DNA of 64,000 bases, taken from assembly GCF_032051675.1 (NCBI RefSeq), contig NZ_CP116968.1, forward strand, positions 1,116,001-1,180,000, given 5' to 3'. This document shows positions 17,530 through 26,926 of this stretch, in pieces. Made by a program: the position numbers and the translations under genes. The notes beneath the pieces were generated by a model, which did not search any database, had not been told where the DNA came from, and saw nothing but the letters and a program-made list of their open reading frames with translations. The stretch is from Candidatus Nitrospira neomarina (GTDB taxonomy: Bacteria > Nitrospirota > Nitrospiria > Nitrospirales > UBA8639). Position 1 is the stretch's first letter. Every line of letters begins with the position of its first letter.

Positions 17530-19173
17530 ATGTGGGATTGTGTGGTAGTCGGATACCATGAATCGTGTGATGATGAGAAATTCCTCTCTTTGCTTGACTC
17601 GTTCGGTGAGTTGCCAATTCCATTGCGAATGCTGCTTCGCAACCGTCTTGATCTTGACGGATGTTCAGTTCCTTATCTCGACGCACTGACCCATTATACT
17701 CCAACTGGTAGCGCAGACCTGGATAGGAGTATTTATACGGTTGCAGAGCTTCCAAGCTTATCAACACTATACCTAGTGAACTACCTCAGAAAGCGAGGCA
17801 GAAGAGTTGAATTTGTTAATGCATTTACCTATGAGAGGTCAAAACTTAAAAAATTACTTACCGCAGGACCGAAATCCGTCGCAATCACCACAACATTCTA
17901 TATGATGCCAGCACCGGTGATTGATATTGTTCGTTTTATTAGGGAACACAATGATGAGACTGTCATAATTGTTGGCGGACCGTTGATTGTTAATTCATGC
18001 CGTGATTTTGATCAGGGTCGACTTAGTCGATTCTTGGATTTGGTTGGTGCAGACCTCTATGTCTGGGAATCGCAAGGCGAAGCGTCCCTTGATCATATTG
18101 TAGGCAATCTTGCTGAAGGGCGTGACTGTGTAGGAATTCCCAACGTTTTTGTTCGTTCTGGTTCTGGCTGGAGCCTGAGTGCAAGGAAGCCGGAAACAAA
18201 TGACCTAAATGAGTGTTCCATCGCCTGGAATTTATTCCAACGTGCCGATCTAGGAGCTACAGTCTCGACTCGCACCGCACGGAGCTGTGCTTTTAAGTGT
18301 GCGTTTTGCGATTACCCAGAACGCGCCGGGGCTCTTGCTCTTGCTGATGTTGAAACTGTAGAGCGGGAACTCGAAACGCTTGCTTCCATGGGAGTTCGCC
18401 GCGTAGCTTTTATTGATGATACATTCAATGTCCCAATGGGGCGATTTGAGGAACTTTGCCGAATGATGGCAAGGCGCGCCTTTGGGATAGAGTGGTACTC
18501 TTACTTTCGTTGCACTAATGTAAGAGGCACGGAGATTTTTGACCTCATGCGGGATGCCGGGTGTGGTGGCGTACTGTTGGGGATCGAGTCAGCCGACGAT
18601 GGCATTCTTGCAAACATGAACAAACGGGCGAAATCGGCAGATTATCAGTTCGGAATAGAAGAATTAAAAAAGCGGGATATTTTTGTACATGCCTCCTTAG
18701 TAGTGGGCTTTCCTGGTGAGAGTCGTGACACAATCAAGAGGTCAATCGATTTTCTTAACCAGACTGGAGCAGATACCTTTGCCGCAAATCATTGGTATTA
18801 CCTGCACTCTACTCCGGTCAACAAAATGGCGGCGCTATATAACCTAAAAGGTTCTGGCCACGAATGGTCTCATAGTACTATGAATGGAAAGGAAGCAGCT
18901 GATTATCTTGAGATAATGTTCGACGAAGTCACAGGGCCTGCCTGGATGCCAGTGAACGGTCTCGATTTCTGGGGTGTACCGTATTTGCTTGGTAAAGGTA
19001 TGAGGGCCAATCAAGTTATTCAGTTCCTGCGCCTGGCCAAGCCCATGAACGCTGGTGTGCGTTTTCAGAAGGGGACTATTCAATCTGAGTCCGGGAAAAA
19101 TACCGAAGACATGCGCAGGTTTTGTGAGAATCTTAGCATCGAGCCTAGTCGCTACTCGATGAAAGGGAGGTAG
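17530..19173 (+). CDS. phpK: B12-dependent radical SAM P-methyltransferase (PhpK-like)
   Basis: From ATG 17530 the protein has 547 residues (GTG 17518 would add 4). The N-terminal part contains a cobalamin-binding-type Rossmann segment, with VAITTTFYMM and TVIIVGGPLIV near 110-160. The radical SAM cluster motif is CAFKCAFC (Cys253, Cys257, Cys260). Length, domain order and context match PhpK, the class B radical SAM methylase that adds the P-methyl group to N-acetyl-demethylphosphinothricin peptides in Streptomyces and Kitasatospora. It is the first gene of the operon, five bases before the next. A different C- or P-methylation substrate cannot be excluded from sequence, but the PAT-type domain downstream makes a phosphinate substrate very likely. 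Confidence 0.85.
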   Translation: MWDCVVVGYHESCDDEKFLSLLDSFGELPIPLRMLLRNRLDLDGCSVPYLDALTHYTPTGSADLDRSIYTVAELPSLSTLYLVNYLRKRGRRVEFVNAFTYERSKLKKLLTAGPKSVAITTTFYMMPAPVIDIVRFIREHNDETVIIVGGPLIVNSCRDFDQGRLSRFLDLVGADLYVWESQGEASLDHIVGNLAEGRDCVGIPNVFVRSGSGWSLSARKPETNDLNECSIAWNLFQRADLGATVSTRTARSCAFKCAFCDYPERAGALALADVETVERELETLASMGVRRVAFIDDTFNVPMGRFEELCRMMARRAFGIEWYSYFRCTNVRGTEIFDLMRDAGCGGVLLGIESADDGILANMNKRAKSADYQFGIEELKKRDIFVHASLVVGFPGESRDTIKRSIDFLNQTGADTFAANHWYYLHSTPVNKMAALYNLKGSGHEWSHSTMNGKEAADYLEIMFDEVTGPAWMPVNGLDFWGVPYLLGKGMRANQVIQFLRLAKPMNAGVRFQKGTIQSESGKNTEDMRRFCENLSIEPSRYSMKGR

Positions 19174-19177
19174 TTGT

Positions 19178-20500
19178 GTGAATGATCCCACAATGATCCA
19201 AATACCGGAGTATTTTAACGATGTCTTTCCGGAGAATGAATTCCCACAGTATCACTGGAAGAAACGGCCAGCGAAACTGCCTAAAGAAGTTTGGTTGTCA
19301 GAGACAACACACAGAGATGGTCAACAAGGCGGGTTGCCACTTACCACAGAGAATAGTCAGCGAATCTACGAAATTTTGTGCAATGTAACTCATTCCTCAG
19401 GAGCTATTCGGCAGGCAGAGTTTTTCCCCTACCGAAAGTCGGATCGAGACGCTCTGCAATGGGCCCTTGAGCGGCACAAGGGCGGAGCGCCCATCGAACC
19501 TACGACATGGATTCGTGGTTGTCGTGAGGATGTGGATTTGATCAGCAGGCTCGGCTTGCGGGAAACAGGACTTCTCTGTTCGGCATCGGACTACCATACC
19601 TTTCATAAGTTCAAAAATGGCAATAGGCGTCAGGCTGCTAACCTATATCTCGAGGCAGTAGAGATAGCCTTAGAAGCCGGTATAAAACCGCGTGTTCATC
19701 TCGAAGACACTACCCGCGCTCCAGTGGATTTCGTCAAATGGCTGGTTGAAGCAGTACTGGATTTAGCACGTCTCTATCCAGAAAACCTTCGGCCACGATT
19801 CCGGATTTGTGACACTCTTGGGGTAGGCTTGCCGTATGAGGATGTTGAGCTTCCAAGAAGCGTTCCAGGTTGGGTTGGTGTTTTGATGGCCTTAGGTGTT
19901 GCAGGGACGGATATCGAATTTCATCCTCACAACGATATGTGGCTTGTGGTTGCTAACTGTTTATCCGCTATCCGCGCAGGTTGTGGCGTGATAAGTGGAA
20001 CGTCTTTGGGGACTGGGGAGCGCACAGGTAACGCGCCTCTCGAAGCTGTCGTGGTACATCTTATGGGGATGGGATACTGGCGCGATTCTCCCGTCGCTCT
20101 TTTCCCTTTAAATGAGCTTGCCCAATTGTACAACACAATTGGGGAAACACTAAGTACCAAATATCCAATTTTCGGGCGTGACGCGTTTGTGACACGAGCG
20201 GGAATTCACGCTGACGGTATTAATAAATTTTGGCCAATGTATGCGCCTTTTAATGCCCCTCGCTTAGTGGGAAGAAACCTAGAGGTAGCTCTTACTAAGG
20301 ATTCCGGTCAAGCGGGATTAATATTTGTACTTCGGCAAAGGTTAGGGGAGCAATTTGCAAAAGATGATAAAAGGGTCCTAGAGATATTCGCGTGGATGGA
20401 AGAGCAGTTCGAATCAGGGCGTTGCACCCCAATTTCATGGAATGAACTAGAACCAATTGTGACCAATGTGTTTAATCCACATATCGCAACACAAAATTAA
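19178..20500 (+). CDS. pms: Phosphinomethylmalate synthase (Pms-like, HMGL/Re-citrate-synthase family)
   Basis: The 440-residue protein starts at GTG 19178 behind AAAGGGAGG. It is a DRE-TIM metallolyase: the N-terminal motif is LSETTHRDGQQGG, with the metal-binding Asp replacing the usual DTTLRDGEQ pattern, and the metal His pair lies in FHPHNDMW. Homocitrate-, isopropylmalate-, Re-citrate- and phosphinomethylmalate synthases share this fold. In the phosphinothricin pathway Pms condenses phosphinopyruvate with acetyl-CoA. The operon context (phpI, phpH and PAT homologues) favours that role over Re-citrate synthase. The ETTHRDGQQ form is also what I would expect of the Re-citrate/Pms branch. 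Confidence 0.8.
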   Translation: MNDPTMIQIPEYFNDVFPENEFPQYHWKKRPAKLPKEVWLSETTHRDGQQGGLPLTTENSQRIYEILCNVTHSSGAIRQAEFFPYRKSDRDALQWALERHKGGAPIEPTTWIRGCREDVDLISRLGLRETGLLCSASDYHTFHKFKNGNRRQAANLYLEAVEIALEAGIKPRVHLEDTTRAPVDFVKWLVEAVLDLARLYPENLRPRFRICDTLGVGLPYEDVELPRSVPGWVGVLMALGVAGTDIEFHPHNDMWLVVANCLSAIRAGCGVISGTSLGTGERTGNAPLEAVVVHLMGMGYWRDSPVALFPLNELAQLYNTIGETLSTKYPIFGRDAFVTRAGIHADGINKFWPMYAPFNAPRLVGRNLEVALTKDSGQAGLIFVLRQRLGEQFAKDDKRVLEIFAWMEEQFESGRCTPISWNELEPIVTNVFNPHIATQN

Positions 20501-20529
20501 AAATTTAGGGCAGTTGCTGTAATAATTCT

Positions 20530-21606
20530 ATGTCAAAACCTGTAGTGATATACACTGACGCGCCATGGGCTTGGCGCTCGGACAAACATCTTCATTCAGC
20601 GGACATTGAGCATGCCGTGTTTGAAGGGAAGTTCGACATTCGCATCTTACCAAGAGGTGCAACACAGATCGCTGATGGAAAACTAAAGGAGTTTGTGGAG
20701 GGGGCCGTTGCAATGGTTATCTATCGGACTCAGATTACAGCAGATCTTTTAGATGCGGCGGGCCCTGACCTACAGGTAGTCGGACGTGCAGGGGTTGGGT
20801 ATGACAACCTTGCTCCTTCCCTATTGGAGGACCGCGGCATAATTGGGTTCAATGTTCCGGACTACTGTGTGGATGAAGTGGTAACGCACACCATGGCACT
20901 GCTGCTGGCTGCAGAGAGAGGAATAGTTCAACAACATGTAAGTCTGGCTGGAGGCGAATTTAATATTTACGCCGGGACTATTCCCCGCAGGCTTTTCGAA
21001 CATACTGCTGGAATTGTCGGCTTCGGAAGGATTGGACGTGCGGTTGCTCCAAGGTTGCGAATGTTTTATGGACAAGTTGTAGCGTTTGACCCTTATGTCT
21101 CGGGAGATCTAATGGCGGGCTATGGCATCAGAAAGGTTGGACTCGATAAGCTGCTCACTGGGTGTGACACAATTTTGGTGCATTGCACCCTGACATCGGA
21201 GACGAATCGAATGTTCGGACAAGCGGAGTTTGAGAAGATGAAACTTGGAGCTTACTTCGTCAATGCAGCACGGGGGGCACTTGTCCAATCGAAGGCGCTT
21301 CATGACGCACTAATAAACGGGCCATTAGCGGGGGCAGTACTGGATGTGTTTGCTCCTGAAAATCCTTGGGACGATGAGTGGTTGTCGAAAATTGTTGTCC
21401 TCCCAAATGTAGTGGTTACAAGCCACCGTGCTTTTCTTTCTCGTGAGGCTGAGATGAGCCAAAGGAGACGAGTTGCTGAGGGTATACGACACGTGCTGCT
21501 AGAGGGGCAGCCTCCGGTTTGTGGGCACATCACCGTAAATATGCCCCCTAATTCAACGCGCGCGGCACGATCCCATTCAGCAGGAGGCTATGATGTTGGA
21601 CGTTAG
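20530..21606 (+). CDS. phpE: D-2-hydroxyacid dehydrogenase-family protein (PhpE-like)
   Basis: This 358-residue protein resembles 3-phosphoglycerate dehydrogenase. The NAD site is GIVGFGRIGRAVAP (about 157-170). The catalytic Arg is in FVNAARGALVQ, and the catalytic His in VVTSHRAFLS near 300. In Streptomyces a homologue belongs to the steps that oxidise hydroxymethylphosphonate towards phosphonoformate; the exact split of work with the aldehyde dehydrogenase next door is not settled from sequence. It overlaps the next gene by 17 bases, so the two are translationally coupled. Confidence 0.8.
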   Translation: MSKPVVIYTDAPWAWRSDKHLHSADIEHAVFEGKFDIRILPRGATQIADGKLKEFVEGAVAMVIYRTQITADLLDAAGPDLQVVGRAGVGYDNLAPSLLEDRGIIGFNVPDYCVDEVVTHTMALLLAAERGIVQQHVSLAGGEFNIYAGTIPRRLFEHTAGIVGFGRIGRAVAPRLRMFYGQVVAFDPYVSGDLMAGYGIRKVGLDKLLTGCDTILVHCTLTSETNRMFGQAEFEKMKLGAYFVNAARGALVQSKALHDALINGPLAGAVLDVFAPENPWDDEWLSKIVVLPNVVVTSHRAFLSREAEMSQRRRVAEGIRHVLLEGQPPVCGHITVNMPPNSTRAARSHSAGGYDVGR

Positions 21607-22957
21607 AAATCCGGTTTCAAATGAGGTGGTTGGTACTGTCCCCTGCGATACTCCACAATCAGTCGAAAAACGGATCGCGAATTTAAAAAGCTATGACCAG
21701 ACATTGAATACTGAAGAACGGAGTGAGATTCTTCGGCGGGCAGCAGATCTTTTGAATGCGCGAAAGGAAGACTTTTCGATTCGGATCACTCAAGAAGCTG
21801 GCATATGTATTAAGGAGAGCAGACGCGAAGTGGATAGGGCATGTATCAATCTTCGCGTATCAGCGAGCGAAACAGAGAGAATTCACGGTGAGGCGCTTCG
21901 TGTTCCATTCCGGCAACAAAATAAACTTGCGCTCACCATTTACGAACCTGTTGGTCTTGTTTGCGCAATTACGCCTTTTAATCGACCCCTTAACCAAGTG
22001 GTTGTGAAGGTAGCACCTTCGTTTGGAGCCAACAACAGCATCATTGTTAAGCCGTCTGAGGTCACTCCGCTTTCTGCACTTGCCTTCATGGATCTGATGT
22101 ATGAATGTGGTATGCCTGAAAACGCTGGTGCATGTTCAGTGGGGTTTCCAGAGGAAATTGGTTCTAGCCTGCTCCAAAGTCAATGTGTAGACATGGTGAC
22201 ATTCACTGGAAGTGTAGAAACGGGTGAGCGGATTATGAAGATGGCGGGTCTGAAAAAGACTTTGATGGAGTTGGGGGGCAACGATCCTTTGATTGTCCTT
22301 GCTGACGCAGATTTACGACACGCTGCTGCAGTAGCGAGTGCAGGAGCATTCGGGACAGCCGGTCAGTCGTGCCGTGGAGTCAAACGGATCATTGTTATGG
22401 ATGAAGTAGCAGATGCATTTTTAAAACTCCTAATGGTCGAGGCTCGCAAGTTGCGTATTGGAGACCCTTTCGATCCTCAAACGGATATCGGATCGTTAAT
22501 CAGTGTGGAAGCAGCTAAACAGGTTGAAGCTCGTTGTTTGACGGCGGTTGCCAATGGCGCAAGATTGCTGATGGGGGGACAGCGAGATGGACCTTTCATG
22601 CAGGCGACAGTGCTCGATAATGTCAGTCAAGATAGTGATCTGATTATCCAAGAGACATTTGGTCCGGTTGCCCCATTGATCCGTGTCAATAGTCTTGAGG
22701 AAGCCCTTAGAGTTGCCAATTCCACACCCTACGGACTGCAGGCTGGTGTTATTACAAACAATATTCGTGACTTTTTTTACCTTGCGTCAAAGCTTCGCGT
22801 GGGGGGGGTCGGATTAAACGAAGGTCCTCAGTTTGACTCCCCCCATATTCCATTTGGAGGTGTCAAACGGAGCGGAATCGGACGGGAAGGAATCCGTTAC
22901 ACAATCCGTGAAATGAGCACGGTTAAAACCGTGTTGTTAGGTTGGGGAACATTATGA
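21590..22957 (+). CDS. phpJ: NAD(P)-dependent aldehyde dehydrogenase (PhpJ-like)
   Basis: A 455-residue aldehyde dehydrogenase with AGGAGG just before ATG 21590 (ATG 21593 is an alternative). The cofactor loop FTGSVETGE, the catalytic Glu in MELGGNDP and the nucleophile Cys in GTAGQSCRGVKR are all present. By position and homology it should oxidise phosphonoformaldehyde to phosphonoformate. The protein is a little shorter than typical 480-residue members but is complete. Its stop overlaps the next start as ATGA. Confidence 0.85.
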   Translation: MMLDVRNPVSNEVVGTVPCDTPQSVEKRIANLKSYDQTLNTEERSEILRRAADLLNARKEDFSIRITQEAGICIKESRREVDRACINLRVSASETERIHGEALRVPFRQQNKLALTIYEPVGLVCAITPFNRPLNQVVVKVAPSFGANNSIIVKPSEVTPLSALAFMDLMYECGMPENAGACSVGFPEEIGSSLLQSQCVDMVTFTGSVETGERIMKMAGLKKTLMELGGNDPLIVLADADLRHAAAVASAGAFGTAGQSCRGVKRIIVMDEVADAFLKLLMVEARKLRIGDPFDPQTDIGSLISVEAAKQVEARCLTAVANGARLLMGGQRDGPFMQATVLDNVSQDSDLIIQETFGPVAPLIRVNSLEEALRVANSTPYGLQAGVITNNIRDFFYLASKLRVGGVGLNEGPQFDSPHIPFGGVKRSGIGREGIRYTIREMSTVKTVLLGWGTL

Positions 22958-23514
22958 AGCGAGAGTCTATCGCGGTAATACACGGACGTTTTCAGCCTCT
23001 GCATATGGGACACCTTGAATACTTGCTAGCTGGGAAACAGATGGCAGATGTGCTGATTGTCGGAATAACGAGTCCTGATCCATGGCTATTAGGAGAGGAA
23101 CAGGCGGCACCCGAGCGAGGAGACCCATTGGCAAATCCATGTACGTATTGGGAGCGTCTCTTAATGGTATCAAGTTCCCTAATTGAGTCTGGCGTTTCAC
23201 GGGATGAATTTTACATTGTGCCCTTCCCGCACAGCTATCCTGAGCGATTAAAATACTATGCACCATCGGATGCACTGTACTTGCTTACTATCTATGACGA
23301 GTGGGGCGAAGTCAAACGGCAACGTTTGGAAAGCCTTGGATTGAGGACATCCGTTTTATGGCGCCGAAAAAAAAAGGTGACCAGTGGAACAGAGCTGAGA
23401 AGATTGATTGTTGAAGGAGGGGACTGGAAGTCGAAGATTCCGTCGGCAGCATTGAAAGTCATCCTGGAGCATGCGATTGATGATCGCATACGAGCAAACC
23501 TGAGCGGGCGATAG
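22954..23514 (+). CDS. phpF: CTP:phosphonoformate nucleotidyltransferase (PhpF-like)
   Basis: A 186-residue cytidylyltransferase-fold protein related to NMN adenylyltransferase. The nucleotide-binding motif is HGRFQPLHMGHLEYL at residues 9-23, and the C-terminal SGTELRRLIVEGG corresponds to ISGTxIR. PhpF of the phosphinothricin pathway makes CMP-5'-phosphonoformate. An NMN adenylyltransferase role is the alternative but would make no sense between jointly transcribed phosphonate genes. The start at 22954 is chosen because ATGA overlaps the preceding stop. Confidence 0.85.
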   Translation: MKRESIAVIHGRFQPLHMGHLEYLLAGKQMADVLIVGITSPDPWLLGEEQAAPERGDPLANPCTYWERLLMVSSSLIESGVSRDEFYIVPFPHSYPERLKYYAPSDALYLLTIYDEWGEVKRQRLESLGLRTSVLWRRKKKVTSGTELRRLIVEGGDWKSKIPSAALKVILEHAIDDRIRANLSGR

Positions 23515-23515
23515 A

Positions 23516-24799
23516 ATGCAACAAAAGATATACATGGTCGTGATGTGTGGTGCTGGGGACCGATCTATTGCTGAATTAGGGGGAATGACTCCACTCGCAG
23601 CAGCTTACACACCGCATGCAGATGTCCTTGCAGAGCGGGGAGTGCAAGGAATGGTCACCGTAATCGACGGCGACATATGTCCCGAGTCTGATTCTGGAAT
23701 TATGGCATTGCTTGGCTACGACCCAAAATTATATTACACAGGCCGAGGTTCCCTCGAAGCAATTGGGTTAGAATTCATGAACCCCGGTGAAAATGCTGTT
23801 GGTTTCCGCGTCAATTTTGCCAGCTACGACGAAAACCAAAGGTGCTTGGACCGCCGTACTGCAAGAGATTTATTAGATGAGGAACTGCAAGCTTTAGTTG
23901 CTTCAGTACGCGATAACTCCGTTCTTAACGCTAGCCTTGGCGTCCACTCAGCTATCGAGGGGTTCGGGAGGCACAGAGGTGTTGTGTGCCTGAAGACCTC
24001 CGATCGTCCGCTCAGTGCAAATGTTTCGAATACTGATCCTGGCTTTAAAAAGGTAGGCCCCTTCGGTATACCAAACAAAACGTTTCGATCTATCCCACTG
24101 CCATGTAGGCCACTGGACGAAACCCCCGCCGCCGCCTTTACCGCTGGACTCGTCAATCGATTCACTGAAGAAAGTTCAAAAATTCTGCGAAAGCACGAAG
24201 TCAATGCGGCCCGCTTGGCTAGGGGTGCACTCTCGGCAAACATTCTGCTTTTTCGTGATGCAGGTGGTGAAGCTCCGGACCTAGCTTCTTTCCACGCGCG
24301 TTTTGGATGGTCATTAGCTATATACGGTCAAGTTCCAGCAGAGCGGGGTCTTTGCAAACTCCTTGGCGGTGCTTGGCGTGATGCCCGTCAGGAGCAGAAC
24401 TGTGGAGACGAATATTATTTCCGAGATCTAGTCAACTCTCTACTTTCTGACCCTTCGGATGTCATTGTCGTACACCTGAAAGGGCCAGATGAGCCTGGAC
24501 ATGATGGTCGTCCAATCGAAAAAACACGAGCCCTCGAACGAATCGACCAGCTATTTACCGGGCCGCTAGTGGAAGGTTCTGGGACAGACGATGTCATTAT
24601 TCTTACAGCGGACCATGCAACCCCTTGCGATCTTGGAATACATTCGGCTGATCCTGTACCAGTTCTAATTTCGGCTAGGTCTATTCCAAAAGATGCAAGT
24701 GACCGTTATTGCGAAAATCAAGCCAGAAACGGTGCTCTGCCTGTGAAAATAGCGTCCGATCTTTTGGACTATCTACAGAGAATTTTGGGGAATTCATGA
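23516..24799 (+). CDS. phpG: Phosphoglycerate-mutase-family protein with altered metal site (PhpG-like)
   Basis: The 427-residue protein belongs to the archaeal-type cofactor-independent phosphoglycerate mutase (ApgM) branch of the alkaline phosphatase superfamily. The nucleophile Ser is kept (PESDSGIMALLGYDP, about residue 60). HLKGPDEPGHDGRP and the C-terminal ADHATPCDLGIHSADPVPVL supply Asp/His metal ligands. The first metal ligand is not: the usual DGxGD near the N-terminus reads CGAGD, Asp replaced by Cys. The Streptomyces homologue works between CMP-phosphonoformate and carboxyphosphonoenolpyruvate, so a changed reaction is expected. Its last bases overlap the enolase-like start (ATGA). 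Assignment to phpG is by family and gene order. Confidence 0.8.
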   Translation: MQQKIYMVVMCGAGDRSIAELGGMTPLAAAYTPHADVLAERGVQGMVTVIDGDICPESDSGIMALLGYDPKLYYTGRGSLEAIGLEFMNPGENAVGFRVNFASYDENQRCLDRRTARDLLDEELQALVASVRDNSVLNASLGVHSAIEGFGRHRGVVCLKTSDRPLSANVSNTDPGFKKVGPFGIPNKTFRSIPLPCRPLDETPAAAFTAGLVNRFTEESSKILRKHEVNAARLARGALSANILLFRDAGGEAPDLASFHARFGWSLAIYGQVPAERGLCKLLGGAWRDARQEQNCGDEYYFRDLVNSLLSDPSDVIVVHLKGPDEPGHDGRPIEKTRALERIDQLFTGPLVEGSGTDDVIILTADHATPCDLGIHSADPVPVLISARSIPKDASDRYCENQARNGALPVKIASDLLDYLQRILGNS

Positions 24800-25998
24800 A
24801 AGATTTGTGTGTCCGTCAACTCCGCTTCCGTGGGATTCTTGAGTCTCGTGGAGTTCCAACAGTGGAGGCAGAATTGGATTTCGTCTGTGGAAGTTCAGGG
24901 GTCGCCTCTGCACCTATTGCAATAAAGCCCGGCAGAATGGAAAAAATCCATCTCCGAATCTCAGAACTTGGGGATCTTGACGACATTCCTGAGTTTGCGA
25001 ATTTGCGAAGGGTGATAGAGGGGAGGGAGTTTTTCAATCAGCAGGTATTTGACACGTATTTGGAGTCACTCGAAATTTTCCAACTATTAGGTGCCAATGT
25101 CAAAATGGCTCTCTCAATCGCTTTCTGTCGCGCGACAGCCGAGGCAAATGGTCTCACCATAGTTGACCATATTGCAAGGGTTTCTGGTTCGCGGCCAGCA
25201 ATGCCACGGCTTCTTGCCAATGTTTACAGCGGCGGTATACACGATCGCAGTGGTGGGCTACCCTTTCAACAGATAATGTTCGTGCCAGATGATACAGATC
25301 TAAAGACTTGTATCGAGGCGGTGCTTAGGGTTTTCAATTCTGTAGAGCGCGAAGTTGTTGAAAATTTCGTTTCTACAGGTCTTTCCGCATCTAGTGGCTT
25401 GATTGTAGAGGGAGCATTGACGAATCAATTACTGGATGTACTGGTTAAAATCGTTGAACAAGAAATAGGCAACTCCCCGATAACCTTTATCGGGCTTGAC
25501 GTCGCGGGCGAACATCTTCGAGAAGCTAATGGTTATCGACTAAAGGATGAGCTTGTTTCCCCGGAAGCATTATTAGATTTGCACCTTCAGTGTTTTGCGA
25601 ACTATCCCATTGTCTATTTCGAGGATCCATTCGACCCAGAGGATATTTTGCAATGGCGGCAACTCATCCGCGATAAACCATCCTTTGTAAAGATTTTCGG
25701 GGATGATTTATTTGTCACAGATGGCACTAGGATTGATCCAGAATTGGCTGATGGAATTGTTCTGAAGGTCAATCAAAATGGAACTCTGAGCGGAGCGTTA
25801 CTAGCTGCCAAAAAAGCCAGGGCATTAGGGCTTGACCTCTGTGTGTCACACCGTTCTGGCGAAACGGAGGACTGCTTTATCTGTGATCTAGCTGTCGCAC
25901 TTGGAGCAGCCTTTGTCAAGATTGGCGGACCGCGACGTGGGGATCGTGTCGCGAAGTATAATCGGTTGCTCCGGCTTTGGGAGACATTGAAAAAATGA
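24796..25998 (+). CDS. phpH: Enolase-like carboxyphosphonoenolpyruvate synthase (PhpH-like)
   Basis: From ATG 24796 the protein has 400 residues, against about 430 for enolase. The Mg2+ ligands remain (Asp in GLDVAGEH, Glu in YFEDPFDPED, Asp in FGDDLFVT), as do the catalytic Lys region GIVLKVNQNGTL and SHRSGETED. Two residues needed for normal catalysis are lost: the Glu of enolase's QEFM segment is Gln here (FQQIMF), and the GDEGGF loop with its Glu is replaced by ASSGLIVEG. This is not a housekeeping enolase. In the phosphinothricin pathway an enolase homologue makes carboxyphosphonoenolpyruvate. Confidence 0.85.
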   Translation: MKDLCVRQLRFRGILESRGVPTVEAELDFVCGSSGVASAPIAIKPGRMEKIHLRISELGDLDDIPEFANLRRVIEGREFFNQQVFDTYLESLEIFQLLGANVKMALSIAFCRATAEANGLTIVDHIARVSGSRPAMPRLLANVYSGGIHDRSGGLPFQQIMFVPDDTDLKTCIEAVLRVFNSVEREVVENFVSTGLSASSGLIVEGALTNQLLDVLVKIVEQEIGNSPITFIGLDVAGEHLREANGYRLKDELVSPEALLDLHLQCFANYPIVYFEDPFDPEDILQWRQLIRDKPSFVKIFGDDLFVTDGTRIDPELADGIVLKVNQNGTLSGALLAAKKARALGLDLCVSHRSGETEDCFICDLAVALGAAFVKIGGPRRGDRVAKYNRLLRLWETLKK

Positions 25999-26032
25999 AA
26001 AGAAACTTGACCAAAATTGATGGAGGAATTTT

Positions 26033-26926
26033 ATGAAAAAGACTACGCGCATGAAAGAACTACTTTTAGATAAAAGGATTGCGGTAGTACCTAGTGCCTA
26101 TGACGGACTTTCCGCAAGAGTAATTCAAAGCGTGGGTTTTGAGGCGATACATATGACGGGATCGGGAAGTTCTGCAAGTTTGTTAGGTGCTCCCGATATA
26201 GGATTGGCGACTGTGGCCGAAATGTCAATCCATGCAAAAAACATTACACAGGCGGTAGATGTACCAGTGATTGCTGATGCGGACACGGGATATGGAAATG
26301 CTCTGAATGTCATTCGCACCATACGAGAGTTTGAGCACGCAGGTATTGTGGGAGTACATATTGAAGACCAAGTGACCCCCAAACGCTGTGGTCATCTCGA
26401 CGGGAAAGAGCTCATCTCAGCGGAGGAAATGGCCCAGAAAATTCAAGCTGCTGCAGAGGCACGAAAGGATCCAGATTTTCTCCTGATCGCGCGTACCGAC
26501 GCTAGAAATCAACACGGCCTTGATGAAGCGATCCGTCGCGCGAAAGTTTACCTGGAGGCTGGAGCAGATTGCATATTCATCGAATCGCCGCATAGCCCTC
26601 AAGAGATGATGGAAATCAGAAAACAAGTTCCTGGACCCCTGCTGGCCAACATGGTTGAAGGTGGGAAAACTCCTTGGCTAACCGTAGAAGAGCTTGATCA
26701 ATTAGGATACAACATCGTGATTTATCCACTTACTGGCTGGATGGGTGCAGCCGTAATCGTGCGTGAACTAATGAATGAACTCAAGAATACCGGTACAACT
26801 CAGGGATTTTGGAAACGGACCGGTATGATGATGACGTTTGAAGAGCTATTCAATGTTCTCGGTTACCCCAATTGGCAACAATACAAAGAACGGTTTATTT
26901 GTGACACAAAATCGACTTCTGAGTGA
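26033..26926 (+). CDS. phpI: Carboxyphosphonoenolpyruvate phosphonomutase (PhpI/BcpA-like)
   Basis: A 297-residue isocitrate-lyase/PEP-mutase superfamily protein with GGAGGAATTTT before ATG 26033. The metal-binding DADTGYG and the loop PKRCGHLDGK (active-site Cys) are complete. KRCGH marks the 2-methylisocitrate lyase and CPEP-phosphonomutase branch. True PEP mutases have EDKxxxxxNS instead, so this gene does not make the first C-P bond. In context it should convert carboxyphosphonoenolpyruvate to phosphinopyruvate with loss of CO2, forming the second P-C bond. Methylisocitrate lyase is the fallback reading. Confidence 0.85.
   Translation: MKKTTRMKELLLDKRIAVVPSAYDGLSARVIQSVGFEAIHMTGSGSSASLLGAPDIGLATVAEMSIHAKNITQAVDVPVIADADTGYGNALNVIRTIREFEHAGIVGVHIEDQVTPKRCGHLDGKELISAEEMAQKIQAAAEARKDPDFLLIARTDARNQHGLDEAIRRAKVYLEAGADCIFIESPHSPQEMMEIRKQVPGPLLANMVEGGKTPWLTVEELDQLGYNIVIYPLTGWMGAAVIVRELMNELKNTGTTQGFWKRTGMMMTFEELFNVLGYPNWQQYKERFICDTKSTSE

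Noticed and set aside
24796-25998. A second housekeeping enolase
   Set aside because: Two catalytic Glu positions are lost and the gene is embedded by an ATGA overlap in the phosphinate operon.
26033-26926. PEP mutase that would make the first C-P bond
   Set aside because: The loop reads PKRCGH with an active-site Cys, as in CPEP phosphonomutase and methylisocitrate lyase; PEP mutase has EDKxxxxxNS.
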